Source: Propionibacteriaceae bacterium (GTDB lineage: Bacteria; Actinomycetota; Actinomycetes; Propionibacteriales; Propionibacteriaceae). Taken from it: a stretch of DNA of 8,035 nt. The stretch spans positions 1-8,035 of the forward strand of contig JAISGZ010000177.1 of NCBI GenBank assembly GCA_031262845.1, in the 5' to 3' direction. The notes below the pieces were generated by a model. It searched no databases. It was not told the DNA's origin and saw only the letters and a program-made list of their open reading frames with translations. Below are positions 1 through 6,278 of this stretch, piece after piece (the stretch's first letter is position 1; each line of letters starts with the position of its first letter). A program made the translations under genes and the position numbers.

Positions 1-623
1 CGACCGAGCGGCTGACAGTTGACGTGCCCGAGGACTATCTCGGTGTCACGACCCAACTGATCGGGCTGCGCAAAGGCCGCCTCGAACAGATGGTCAACCA
101 CGGTACGGGTTGGGTACGGATGGAGTACACGATCCCGGCCCGGGGCCTGATCGGTATCCGGACCGAGTTTCTGACCGAAACCCGCGGCACCGGCATTCTC
201 AACCACGTTTTCGACGGTTTTGAGCCCTGGGCTGGGGATTTGCGCTTGCGGCCGACCGGTTCACTGGTGGCGGACCGGACGGGCTCGGTGACGACTTACG
301 CCCTGTTCAATCTCCAGGCCCGAGGCACCCTCTTCGTCGGCCCCGGCGCCGCCGTCTACGAAGGCATGGTGATCGGTGAGAACCCCCGCTCGGACGATAT
401 GGATGTCAATCCGACCAAGGAAAAGAAGCTGACCAACGTCCGATCATCGACCGGCGAGGAACTCGAACGCCTGATCCCGCCGAAGCTCCTGAGCTTGGAA
501 CAGGCGTTGGAGTTTTGCCGCGAAGACGAATGCCTGGAAGTCACACCCGACCAAATCCGGATTCGTAAAGTCACGCTGTCGGCTCATGACCGGGCCCGTC
601 AGCGGTCCCAACGGAAACGCTGA
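1..623 (+). CDS. typA: Translational GTPase TypA/BipA, C-terminal part (5' end outside window)
   Basis: The frame is open from base 3 to the TGA at 621-623, so about 206 C-terminal residues are visible and the start lies to the left. TypA/BipA is a ribosome-binding GTPase of the EF-G/LepA group, linked to ribosome assembly and stress adaptation. The GTPase domain is outside the window. What is visible is the EF-G-like domain V (ERLTVDVPEDYLG, then RKGRLEQM) and the TypA-specific C-terminal domain. Recognisable family blocks are NHGTGWVRMEY, PARGLIGIRTEFLTETRGTG, YEGMVIGENPRSDDMDVN, KEKKLTNVRSS and LEFCREDECLEVTP. The basic tail after the last block is usual for the family. The gene converges on the minus-strand gene ending at 728. 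Nothing looks broken. Identification is secure, because LepA and EF-G lack these C-terminal blocks. Confidence 0.96.
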   Translation, partial: TERLTVDVPEDYLGVTTQLIGLRKGRLEQMVNHGTGWVRMEYTIPARGLIGIRTEFLTETRGTGILNHVFDGFEPWAGDLRLRPTGSLVADRTGSVTTYALFNLQARGTLFVGPGAAVYEGMVIGENPRSDDMDVNPTKEKKLTNVRSSTGEELERLIPPKLLSLEQALEFCREDECLEVTPDQIRIRKVTLSAHDRARQRSQRKR

Positions 624-677
624 TCAGCTACCCAGTCAACGGCCTCGACTTCAGGTCGATTCGCCGACCGGCTTCAG

Positions 678-706
678 TGCCCAGGGCAAGCGGTGATCGG
701 GCTTTT
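678..706 (+). terminator. Possible weak terminator after typA
   Basis: Downstream of the typA stop, TGCCC (678-682) and GGGCA (684-688) form a dyad. Alternatively GCCC (679-682) can pair with GGGC (699-702), which is followed directly by TTTT (703-706). The stem is short and the loop of the second option is long, so this is only a candidate. It lies in the 104-base gap between two convergent genes, where a terminator is expected. Next to it GGGTTAAC occurs twice (715-722 and 725-732), the second copy overlapping the stop codon of the opposite gene. Confidence 0.25.
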
Positions 707-727
707 GATGAGTTGGGTTAACTCGGG

Positions 728-2416
728 TTAACCGTCGGCCCGATGCCATTGAGCTAAGGCCAACCAGGCCCAGACCCCCGGTTCCGGTGGTTGGGCCTGC
801 AAGCGCCAGCTGGCCTGTTGGGCGGCTTGGCGCAGTGACATTGGCCAGTCTTCCGTCAGACGGGCCTGATCCGGCAGGATGGCGGCCACGGCAACCGCCC
901 GGGCAACTCGGTCGGGCGCGATCGCAGGTCTGTCAGCTAACGTCGTCAAGGCTGCGGCGAGCGGCAGTTTCAACGCCTTTCCTGGCAACGTGGTACCTGC
1001 ATCTGGGGCCATCCTGTCGTGAGCTGCGGCCGGACGCAGTTCCAGCAGGCTTCCCGGCAACCCGGCGCCCAAGACCAACATCAGCTCGGACAAGGCCGAC
1101 GCCTCCCAGGCCTGCCCGGTGACCGTGGCCCACTCCAACTCGGCCACCGGCTCCGGCACCAGCCTCTGAGCCGCCACCTGGGCCATCAGCCGCCGCAGCG
1201 GCGCCGGATCACGGCCGTGGAGCAGACCGATAACCCAGGCGTGAGCGAAACCCAAACCGACCCCGGCCCGGCTACCAGCCACTACCAAGGCTGCCACCAC
1301 GAGGTCAGCCTGGTCGCCCTCGAAGGTCCAACCCGTAGCCGCCAAACCGGCTAGCAGTAAGCCGATTTCACCGTCTCCCGGGGTGGCCGTTCCGGCCGCC
1401 AAAGCGGCCAAACGTTCACCGGCCCGATCCGCCAACACCGTCACCACCTCATCCCAGACCCGTTCGTCATTGACCGACTGGGTGGCGAGGACCAGACCGG
1501 CGGCGACTTGATCAGCAGGCCAATAGGGGTCGAGCCAGTCCACCGCCCACTGGGCCAGTGGCAGCTGGGGTGGGATCGCGAAAGCGGTGTCCAAGCGCCA
1601 GCGTTTGTTCTCGACCACCGCCTCGATTTCGACCAACCCTTGCCCGGACACGATGATGCGGCCGTCAGCGTCGGTCAGTTGGCCGCGCTGACTCGTGAAG
1701 GCGGCGTCCGGTTGATCGAATTCGACCACTCCCCCCGGTTCCACGGCCAAAGCCGGTAGCCAGGCTGGCAGCAGGCCGGCGATTTCGGCCCAGGACTGGT
1801 AACGCCGGCCTTGGAGGCTGAAAACCGTCATCTGGCCGGGCCCGAGAGTCAGCCCCGGAGCTAACCAGAGCCACTGTGCAGAAGCGGCCGCAGGCGACGG
1901 CGAAGCTGACCCAGCGACCGACTGGAGCGGCCACAGCTCACCCTGCCGCAGACGTAAGCCGATCAGCCATCGGTCACTCGGCCGATCCTCCGTCTGGTTC
2001 GATGTATCGGCGCCTGACAAGGCCATCAGGCCGGTGGCAGCAGCCGGCCACACCCAAGCCCAACCAGTCGCCGCCCCTGGTACGAGTTCGAGTAAAGCCC
2101 GGTCAAGAGTGATCGGCTCGGTCCGCCGGTTGCGGACCCACGCCCGCACCTCCCAGCTGTCTTCGGTCACTTGATGCCGCCAACCACAGCTGATCTGGTC
2201 GGCCTGAAAGTCGGCGCTGATTTCATCGGGCGCGGCCTCGAAGTTCTGCTGGTGCCAAACCGGCTGATCGGCACCGAGCGGGCCGACCACGACCGCTGGT
2301 GGTGACAGTCGTAACCCCGGTCCGCCCGTCAGCCGGGCCAAACCGGTTGTGTCCACGGTCAGACCGGGCGGCCAGTCCAACCGCACCGACCGTGGCCCTG
2401 GCTCGTCAAGCAGCAA
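728..2416 (-). CDS. Uncharacterised 562-residue protein, beta-rich N-half and Ala-rich helical C-half
   Basis: I do not recognise this protein. The frame runs from a TTG at 2416-2414 to the TAA at 730-728. The TTG overlaps the rpiB stop by 11 bases and no clear Shine-Dalgarno precedes it, so translation may be coupled to rpiB; a start at a later GTG is possible. No signal peptide or membrane segment is evident, suggesting a cytoplasmic protein. Residues about 1-280 look beta-rich and contain many Trp (for example SWEVRAWVRNRR near 88-98, WLWLAPG near 182-188, KRWRLDTAF near 271-279). Residues about 300-562 are Ala/Leu-rich and probably helical. A beta-sandwich followed by a helical region recalls the architecture of some glycoside-processing enzymes, and rpiB next door would suit sugar metabolism, but I see no catalytic motif to support this. 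G/C-ending codons and length indicate a real gene. Shorter frames on the opposite strand are shadows. Confidence 0.8.
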   Translation of the reverse strand: MLLDEPGPRSVRLDWPPGLTVDTTGLARLTGGPGLRLSPPAVVVGPLGADQPVWHQQNFEAAPDEISADFQADQISCGWRHQVTEDSWEVRAWVRNRRTEPITLDRALLELVPGAATGWAWVWPAAATGLMALSGADTSNQTEDRPSDRWLIGLRLRQGELWPLQSVAGSASPSPAAASAQWLWLAPGLTLGPGQMTVFSLQGRRYQSWAEIAGLLPAWLPALAVEPGGVVEFDQPDAAFTSQRGQLTDADGRIIVSGQGLVEIEAVVENKRWRLDTAFAIPPQLPLAQWAVDWLDPYWPADQVAAGLVLATQSVNDERVWDEVVTVLADRAGERLAALAAGTATPGDGEIGLLLAGLAATGWTFEGDQADLVVAALVVAGSRAGVGLGFAHAWVIGLLHGRDPAPLRRLMAQVAAQRLVPEPVAELEWATVTGQAWEASALSELMLVLGAGLPGSLLELRPAAAHDRMAPDAGTTLPGKALKLPLAAALTTLADRPAIAPDRVARAVAVAAILPDQARLTEDWPMSLRQAAQQASWRLQAQPPEPGVWAWLALAQWHRADG

Positions 2417-2879
2417 GACCAGCGGCCGTTTCGTAGGCCGTCAGTTGGTCGATCCGGCGTTGGTGGCGAGGTTCGCCGGAAAAGTCGGTGGTTAAGAAGG
2501 TGATGGCCAGATCGACTGCTTCGGCCAGGCTGTGTTGACGACCACCGATCGCCGCCACGTTGGCGTCATTGTGTTGCCGAGCCAGTTCCGCGGTCGCCTG
2601 GCTATAGATCAGGGCACAGCGAATGCCCCGGACCAAGTTGGCGGCCATGGCCTCACCATTGCCGGAGCCACCGAGCACAATCCCCAAGCTGCCGGGTTCC
2701 CGGGCCACGGCTTCGGCCGCCGGAATGACGAAATCGGGGTAATCATCCTCCGGGTCCTCGACTTCGGCCCCGTGGTCGACAACCTCGTAACCGCGGCGCC
2801 GCAAGGCTTCAACAATCGCGGTTTTGGCGGCAAAGCCGGCGTGGTCGGTACCGATGTGAACGCGCATGAGGGCCATCAT
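2406..2879 (-). CDS. rpiB: Ribose-5-phosphate isomerase B
   Basis: RpiB interconverts ribose 5-phosphate and ribulose 5-phosphate in the non-oxidative pentose phosphate pathway (cytoplasm, usually a dimer). The 157-residue length is normal for the RpiB/LacAB family. Family features in order, numbered from the first Met: GTDHAG at 10-15 (phosphosugar binding), DDYPDF at 45-50, GSLGIVLGGSGNGE at 63-76, RQHNDANVAAIGGR at 101-114, and FSGEPRHQRRIDQL at 133-146. Glu76 lies where the M. tuberculosis enzyme has its Glu75 base, instead of the Cys of E. coli-type enzymes, so this is the actinobacterial subtype. Three in-frame ATGs open the gene (2879, 2876, 2867). No Shine-Dalgarno stands before any of them, and family alignment favours the third (MRVHIG). 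The downstream gene starts inside its stop, indicating an operon. Upstream a strong hairpin separates it from the PepSY gene. Confidence 0.95.
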   Translation of the reverse strand: MMALMRVHIGTDHAGFAAKTAIVEALRRRGYEVVDHGAEVEDPEDDYPDFVIPAAEAVAREPGSLGIVLGGSGNGEAMAANLVRGIRCALIYSQATAELARQHNDANVAAIGGRQHSLAEAVDLAITFLTTDFSGEPRHQRRIDQLTAYETAAGLAA

Positions 2880-2920
2880 AAGGGTCGCCGACTGAGCCGG
2901 GTGACTTCACCAGTAAACGC

Positions 2921-2966
2921 CAAACTGCCCGTGACGCCACCACTTGGTGACGTCACGGGCAGTTTG
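2921..2966 (-). terminator. Strong hairpin between the PepSY gene and rpiB
   Basis: The arms are 16-base perfect complements: CAAACTGCCCGTGACG at 2921-2936 and CGTCACGGGCAGTTTG at 2951-2966. The loop can pair further (CACC 2938-2941 with GGTG 2946-2949), leaving a four-base tip. It lies about 50 bases past the stop of the minus-strand PepSY gene and about 40 bases before rpiB, so a terminator for the former is the likeliest role. On the minus strand the stem is followed by GCGTTTAC rather than a long T run, so termination may be partial or may rely on the stem's stability. Confidence 0.65.
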
Positions 2967-2990
2967 AACATGTGACCGTCAGGGGGGTGG

Positions 2991-3028
2991 TTAGACGGCC
3001 ATGTCTAAGACCGCTTTAGACGGCCATG
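2991..3028. repeat. 13-base direct repeat around the PepSY gene stop codon
   Basis: TTAGACGGCCATG occurs at 2991-3003 and again at 3016-3028. On the minus strand each copy reads as the last codons of the PepSY gene, ATG GCC GTC TAA (Met-Ala-Val-stop). The copies are 25 bases apart, so the second is out of frame. The outer copy also forms a small inverted repeat, TTAGAC (2991-2996) with GTCTAA (3003-3008). It looks like a small local duplication of the gene's 3' end; no function is evident. Confidence 0.6.
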
Positions 3029-3741
3029 CTCAACAGCAGGTTGATCAACTGCTGCAAGAGTTGGATCAAGAAGCTGATGTCGAAGCCGGGAATCGGATTG
3101 TTGGCCGACGGAGTCGTCACCGGCGAAGTCGTCACCGGCGCCGGATCCGGCACTGTCGGATTAACTGAAGGCGTGGTCACGGGAGCCGGGGCCGGCTGGC
3201 TGCTGCCGCTGGTAGCCGACTGGCGCACCTGCCATTGCTGGAAGTTGCCGGTGGTGGCGTTGATTTCGAAGTCGTACAGGACGCCGCCCTTGATCAGCTC
3301 GCCGTCGAATTCGTAACGGCCGTCGTCACGTTCCAAGTAGATCCGCAGATTGGCGCTGGTCGCACCTGGCACCCGGTTCAGCACCGCCTGAGTGGCTTGG
3401 GCTTTCGTGATCAGGCCAGACCGATCGGCGAGACCGGCGTAGCGCTCGACCTCCCAGTCCCGGATGGTGCCGTTGCTGCCGATTTCGAAGTCGTATTCGA
3501 CGTTGTTGAGGATGATCTCACCTTCCCAGGTGTAACGACCATCGTCATAGTCCTTAACGACATAAATATTGTCAGTGGTAGCCCCGCTGACACGAGCCAA
3601 AGCGATGCTGGCAGCCTGGTCCGCAGTCGTAGCGGGAGCAGCAGCAGCCGTCAGAGCGGTTCCGGTGACCAGTCCGCCGGCGGCCACCAAGCCGAGCGCG
3701 GCCATCGTTACCCAGCGGCGGGTCGATTGTGTAGATGACAT
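3016..3741 (-). CDS. Exported protein with two PepSY domains and a hydrophobic C-terminal tail
   Basis: This 241-residue protein starts with a typical Sec signal peptide: basic RR at 8-9, a hydrophobic core at about 11-30 and Ala-rich sequence at 32-36 where cleavage is likely. Two PepSY domains follow, at about 38-100 and 108-173. They are internal repeats of each other: DDGRYTWEGE...YDFEI...WEVER matches DDGRYEFDGE...YDFEI...WQVR. PepSY domains are extracytoplasmic modules first named from peptidase propeptides; their function in stand-alone proteins is mostly unknown. A Pro/Thr/Ser linker (about 174-218) leads to a hydrophobic tail (220-241, Leu/Ile-rich with three Gln and no basic residues), perhaps a membrane anchor or an amphipathic helix. 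The start is supported by AAAGGAG seven bases upstream. The gene is divergent from the PepSY-kinase-regulator operon, which suggests a shared function or shared control. A hairpin at 2921-2966 probably ends the transcript. Confidence 0.9.
   Translation of the reverse strand: MSSTQSTRRWVTMAALGLVAAGGLVTGTALTAAAAPATTADQAASIALARVSGATTDNIYVVKDYDDGRYTWEGEIILNNVEYDFEIGSNGTIRDWEVERYAGLADRSGLITKAQATQAVLNRVPGATSANLRIYLERDDGRYEFDGELIKGGVLYDFEINATTGNFQQWQVRQSATSGSSQPAPAPVTTPSVNPTVPDPAPVTTSPVTTPSANNPIPGFDISFLIQLLQQLINLLLSMAV
3112..3140. repeat. 15-base tandem repeat in the Pro/Thr linker of the PepSY gene
   Basis: The unit AGTCGTCACCGGCGA (3112-3126) is followed at once by a second copy matching in its first 14 bases (3127-3140). 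The 15-base period keeps the frame and encodes the repeated Pro-Val-Thr-Thr pattern of the linker near residues 202-211. Such repeats allow the linker length to change by slippage without frame loss. Confidence 0.75.
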
Positions 3742-3748
3742 GAGATAA

Positions 3749-3755
3749 CTCCTTT
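3749..3755 (-). promoter_or_regulatory. Shine-Dalgarno of the minus-strand PepSY gene
   Basis: On the minus strand AAAGGAG is followed by seven bases (TTATCTC) and the ATG at 3741. This fixes the start of the PepSY gene. The nine bases GTAAAGGAG recur before the small ORF at 7219. Confidence 0.85.
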
Positions 3756-3782
3756 ACGTCTGGGAGGGTGACTCTCGGACTT

Positions 3783-3813
3783 GACCTAAGGTCTTCGCGA
3801 AGGGCTGGACCTT
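3783..3813. promoter_or_regulatory. Cluster of short palindromes in the PepSY leader
   Basis: Overlapping dyads are packed here: GACCT-A-AGGTC (3783-3793), the perfect ten-base palindrome CTTCGCGAAG (3793-3802), and AAGGTC (3788-3793) with GACCTT (3808-3813). They lie 40-75 bases upstream of the minus-strand PepSY start, so they could be an operator or hairpins in its 5' leader. I found no convincing -35/-10 pair for this gene, so its transcript start is unknown. Confidence 0.4.
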
Positions 3814-3838
3814 TGTGATGAACTCATCCTCCTGATCA

Positions 3839-3882
3839 TTCGTAAGGTTTTCTGAAGAAAGTCATGAGACTGTTCTTACGAA
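3839..3882. promoter_or_regulatory. Candidate operator between the divergent PepSY genes
   Basis: A perfect eight-base inverted repeat, TTCGTAAG (3839-3846) and CTTACGAA (3875-3882), has half-site centres 36 bases apart. Inside it lie a second dyad TTTCT-GA-AGAAA (3849-3860) and an imperfect one AGTC-ATGA-GACT (3860-3871). The array sits about 30 bases upstream of the predicted -35 box of the plus-strand operon and within the leader or promoter region of the minus-strand gene. It is therefore placed to control both. The encoded OmpR-type regulator is the natural candidate to bind here, although that family more often uses direct repeats. Confidence 0.45.
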
Positions 3883-3911
3883 GTCGTTCATTCATCAGGG
3901 CACTAGGCTCG

Positions 3912-3940
3912 TTGAACATTTTTCCGGTAGTTTCTAAAAT
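3912..3940 (+). promoter_or_regulatory. Sigma70-type promoter of the PepSY-kinase-regulator operon
   Basis: TTGAAC (3912-3917; consensus TTGACA) and TAAAAT (3935-3940; consensus TATAAT) are separated by exactly 17 bases (3918-3934), in a stretch that is AT-rich for this genome. Transcription should start near 3947, giving a leader of roughly 80 bases before the ATG at 4029. It is the best core promoter in the window. Confidence 0.7.
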
Positions 3941-4028
3941 ATTTCTCATCTACGCCTGACGGGTTTCTTAATCGTCTTTCACAGAATGGCTGTCAACCAG
4001 CTCTTACAGCTCAGTGATGGGAATCACC

Positions 4029-4769
4029 ATGACACTTTCTTGGTCGCGCCGCTCACGCCGCCTCACCATCTTCGGCGGCGCCTTTCTGGCCGCCGCTCTA
4101 GTCGGCGGTATCAGTTGGTGGGCCGTCGCCGCCCGCCCCGATACCAGTCCGACTCCGATCGTGACTTTGGGCGGACCTCTCGTGGTCACCCCATCCTCAA
4201 CCGCCAGCGTTGGGGCCGCCCCCAGCCCGGTGACCGAGCCGGCTCCCAACGCGCCGGACGTTTCGTCGACCGCCGCCCCGCTACCGGCCAGTTCCACCGC
4301 CCTCGATATCGGGGTTGAGGCCGCCGTCCGAATCGCTTTGGCTCACGCCGGCGTCCCCGAAGGCCAAGCCACCGTCACCAATTCCGTCCGCAGCCACCGG
4401 GGCGAAGAAAAAGGCCTGCCGATCTACGAGATCGAGTTCTATTACGCGGGCACCGAATACGACTACGACATTGCTATTGACACTGGCGCCATCATTGAAT
4501 TCGACTACGACTCGAAAGGCGGCGGCCCGCCACCGTCATCGCCGGTCGCCAACAATGGCGTCATCACCGAAGATGAAGCCCGCGCCATCGTGCTAGGCCG
4601 GGTACCAGGTAGCACCCAAAACGATTTGCGTATCCGGCTCGATTATGAAAACAACCGAGCGGTTTGGGAAGGTTCCTTGGTATTTGCCCAAACTGAGTAC
4701 GATTTCGAAATCGAGGCCACGACCGGCCAGGTGTTGGAATGGGAGGCGGAGTGGTACCCCTACGGTTAG
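4029..4769 (+). CDS. Membrane-anchored or exported protein with two PepSY domains
   Basis: I chose the ATG at 4029 because GGGA stands six bases before it and it leads into a normal export N-terminus; in-frame starts at 4014 (GTG) and 4017 (ATG) would add up to five residues. The product has 246 residues. Basic residues at 7-11 (RRSRR) precede a hydrophobic segment at about 13-34, which may remain as an anchor or be cleaved after AVA. A Pro/Ala/Thr/Ser-rich linker fills about 38-90. Two PepSY domains follow, at about 93-160 (YEIEFYYAGTEYDYDIAIDTG) and 177-241 (AVWEGSLVF, then YDFEIEATTG). The GGGPPPSSP stretch joins them. The domains resemble those of the divergent protein at 3016-3741, so the two are probably ancient paralogues, but here the linker is N-terminal rather than C-terminal. 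The kinase gene begins 15 bases after the stop. A role as partner or modulator of the kinase outside the membrane is inferred from context only. Confidence 0.9.
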   Translation: MTLSWSRRSRRLTIFGGAFLAAALVGGISWWAVAARPDTSPTPIVTLGGPLVVTPSSTASVGAAPSPVTEPAPNAPDVSSTAAPLPASSTALDIGVEAAVRIALAHAGVPEGQATVTNSVRSHRGEEKGLPIYEIEFYYAGTEYDYDIAIDTGAIIEFDYDSKGGGPPPSSPVANNGVITEDEARAIVLGRVPGSTQNDLRIRLDYENNRAVWEGSLVFAQTEYDFEIEATTGQVLEWEAEWYPYG

Positions 4770-4784
4770 CACTCTGACTGAATC

Positions 4785-6278
4785 ATGTTGTCATTCCCCG
4801 GGCGGTTCTCATTCCGCTTTCGCCTGCTCACCGCCATCGCCGCCTTAGCGGTGTTGGGGCTGGTGGGCGCCGGCAGCTTGTCCTACCTGGTCGAGCGAGC
4901 CCGAACCGACGCCCGAATCGACGCTTCGCTGGGCCGCTCAGTTGAAGAGTTACGGAAGTACTCCGGGGTCGATTCGACCACCGGCGTGCCACTGAGCTTC
5001 CGCTCGACCCGTGAGTTGGTCTATGGCGCCGTTCACCAGTCGGTCAACGCCCAAGACGAATGCACCCTCGGTATCGTCGGCGACTTGGTGCCCTGGGCTC
5101 AAGCCGGCGGCGACGAAATCTGCACCCGAGTGGCCGGCGACGCGGTCCTGGTCGAAGCCTTCCGGGCCGCCACGGTGGCCGACGCCGCTCAACTCCGTCA
5201 CCTCGACACCGCTACCGGCCGCTACGCCTTTGTGGCCGTGCCGGTGACGCTGGTCGGCGACCTTCAATCCGGCGTCTACGTCGTCGTCATCGACCGCGGT
5301 AGCGAATTGGAGGTCGTGGCCGAGTCCTACCTCCGCGGCTACGGCATCGTGGCCCTGGCCAGTGTCCTGTTGATCGTGGTCGTGGGCTGGGTTTTGGCCG
5401 GCCAAATCCTGCGCCCACTCGGGCAACTGGTGAAAACCACCCGTCAGATCACGGCTTCCGATCTAACCCAACGAGTCCCCGTCACGGGTAGTGACGAGGT
5501 CGCCGAATTGGCCAGTTCGATGAACTCGATGCTCGATTCGGTCGAAAACGCCGTCGTCTCCGAGCGTCGGTTACTGGACGATGTCGGTCACGAACTGCGC
5601 ACCCCGTTGACGATTATTCGCGGCCACCTCGAGTTGACCGATCCGAACGACCCAGCCGACTTCACCGACACCAAGGCCCTGGCCCTGGACGAGATCGACC
5701 GCATGCACCGCCTGGTCAATTCGCTCGTCACCTTGGCCCAAGCCGACAGCCCCGACTTTGTCCGCCTCGAACCGGTCGCGCTGGCGCCGCTACTGGACGA
5801 GGTCTTGGATAAGGCCAGGGCTCTCGGTGACCGCAAGTGGCGGCTCGACGTGCCGGACGAAGTCACCGTCCTGGCCGACCCGCAGCGCCTGACTCAGGCC
5901 TTGTTGGAGTTGATTTCCAACGCCGTCAAATACTCCGAACCAAAGACAGCCATCAGTTTGGGCCTGAGCCGTCAAGGCGACCAGGTCGAGATCACGGTGC
6001 GTGACGCTGGTCAAGGTATCCCCGAGGCGGTTTTACCTCACGTCTTCGAGCGTTTCACCCGGGCGGCCGGCGCCGAACGAGTCGACGGTAGTGGTCTGGG
6101 GTTACCGATCGCCGACAAAATTGTCCAGGCCCACCGGGGACAGATCACGATCGAATCCACGGTCGGACAAGGTTCGACTTTCATCATCACCTTGCCCGTG
6201 GCCGACCAAGTCTCACCTGTCAGCCCACCGTCAAGTGCCACCGAGGTGCCCGAGCCACCGCAGGAGGTGACACGATGA
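4785..6278 (+). CDS. HAMP-domain sensor histidine kinase
   Basis: This 497-residue membrane kinase should autophosphorylate and pass the phosphate to the regulator encoded next. Order of parts: a short basic cytoplasmic start, TM1 (about 13-34), an extracytoplasmic sensor domain (about 35-184), TM2 (about 185-207), HAMP (about 205-258), HisKA with H-box VGHELRTPLT and phospho-accepting His269, then HATPase_c with N-box Asn379 (LISNAVKYS), G1 DAGQGIP (407-413), F-box FERF (421-424) and G2 GSGLGLPI (435-442). All catalytic motifs are intact. The sensor domain matches nothing I recognise; it holds the protein's only two Cys, Cys93 and Cys113, 20 residues apart. A Pro/Val-rich tail (about 474-497) extends beyond the ATPase. 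The ATG at 4785 is the first possible start after an in-frame stop and lacks a Shine-Dalgarno, so coupling to the PepSY gene 15 bases upstream is likely. Its stop overlaps the regulator start as ATGA. The ligand is unknown. Confidence 0.95.
   Translation: MLSFPGRFSFRFRLLTAIAALAVLGLVGAGSLSYLVERARTDARIDASLGRSVEELRKYSGVDSTTGVPLSFRSTRELVYGAVHQSVNAQDECTLGIVGDLVPWAQAGGDEICTRVAGDAVLVEAFRAATVADAAQLRHLDTATGRYAFVAVPVTLVGDLQSGVYVVVIDRGSELEVVAESYLRGYGIVALASVLLIVVVGWVLAGQILRPLGQLVKTTRQITASDLTQRVPVTGSDEVAELASSMNSMLDSVENAVVSERRLLDDVGHELRTPLTIIRGHLELTDPNDPADFTDTKALALDEIDRMHRLVNSLVTLAQADSPDFVRLEPVALAPLLDEVLDKARALGDRKWRLDVPDEVTVLADPQRLTQALLELISNAVKYSEPKTAISLGLSRQGDQVEITVRDAGQGIPEAVLPHVFERFTRAAGAERVDGSGLGLPIADKIVQAHRGQITIESTVGQGSTFIITLPVADQVSPVSPPSSATEVPEPPQEVTR

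Noticed and set aside
2532..2975. Plus-strand open frame of 147 codons opposite rpiB
   Set aside because: It mirrors the whole of rpiB, whose protein motifs are unmistakable, and its own product resembles no family; it is a shadow of high-GC coding sequence.
3235..3738. Plus-strand open frame of 167 codons opposite the PepSY gene
   Set aside because: The minus-strand PepSY gene has a signal peptide, two recognisable domains and a strong ribosome site; this frame has none of these.
4950..5426. Minus-strand open frame of 158 codons opposite the histidine kinase
   Set aside because: It lies wholly antisense to the kinase sensor domain and its product is Asp/Gly/His/Val-rich, the pattern expected from the reverse of high-GC codons.
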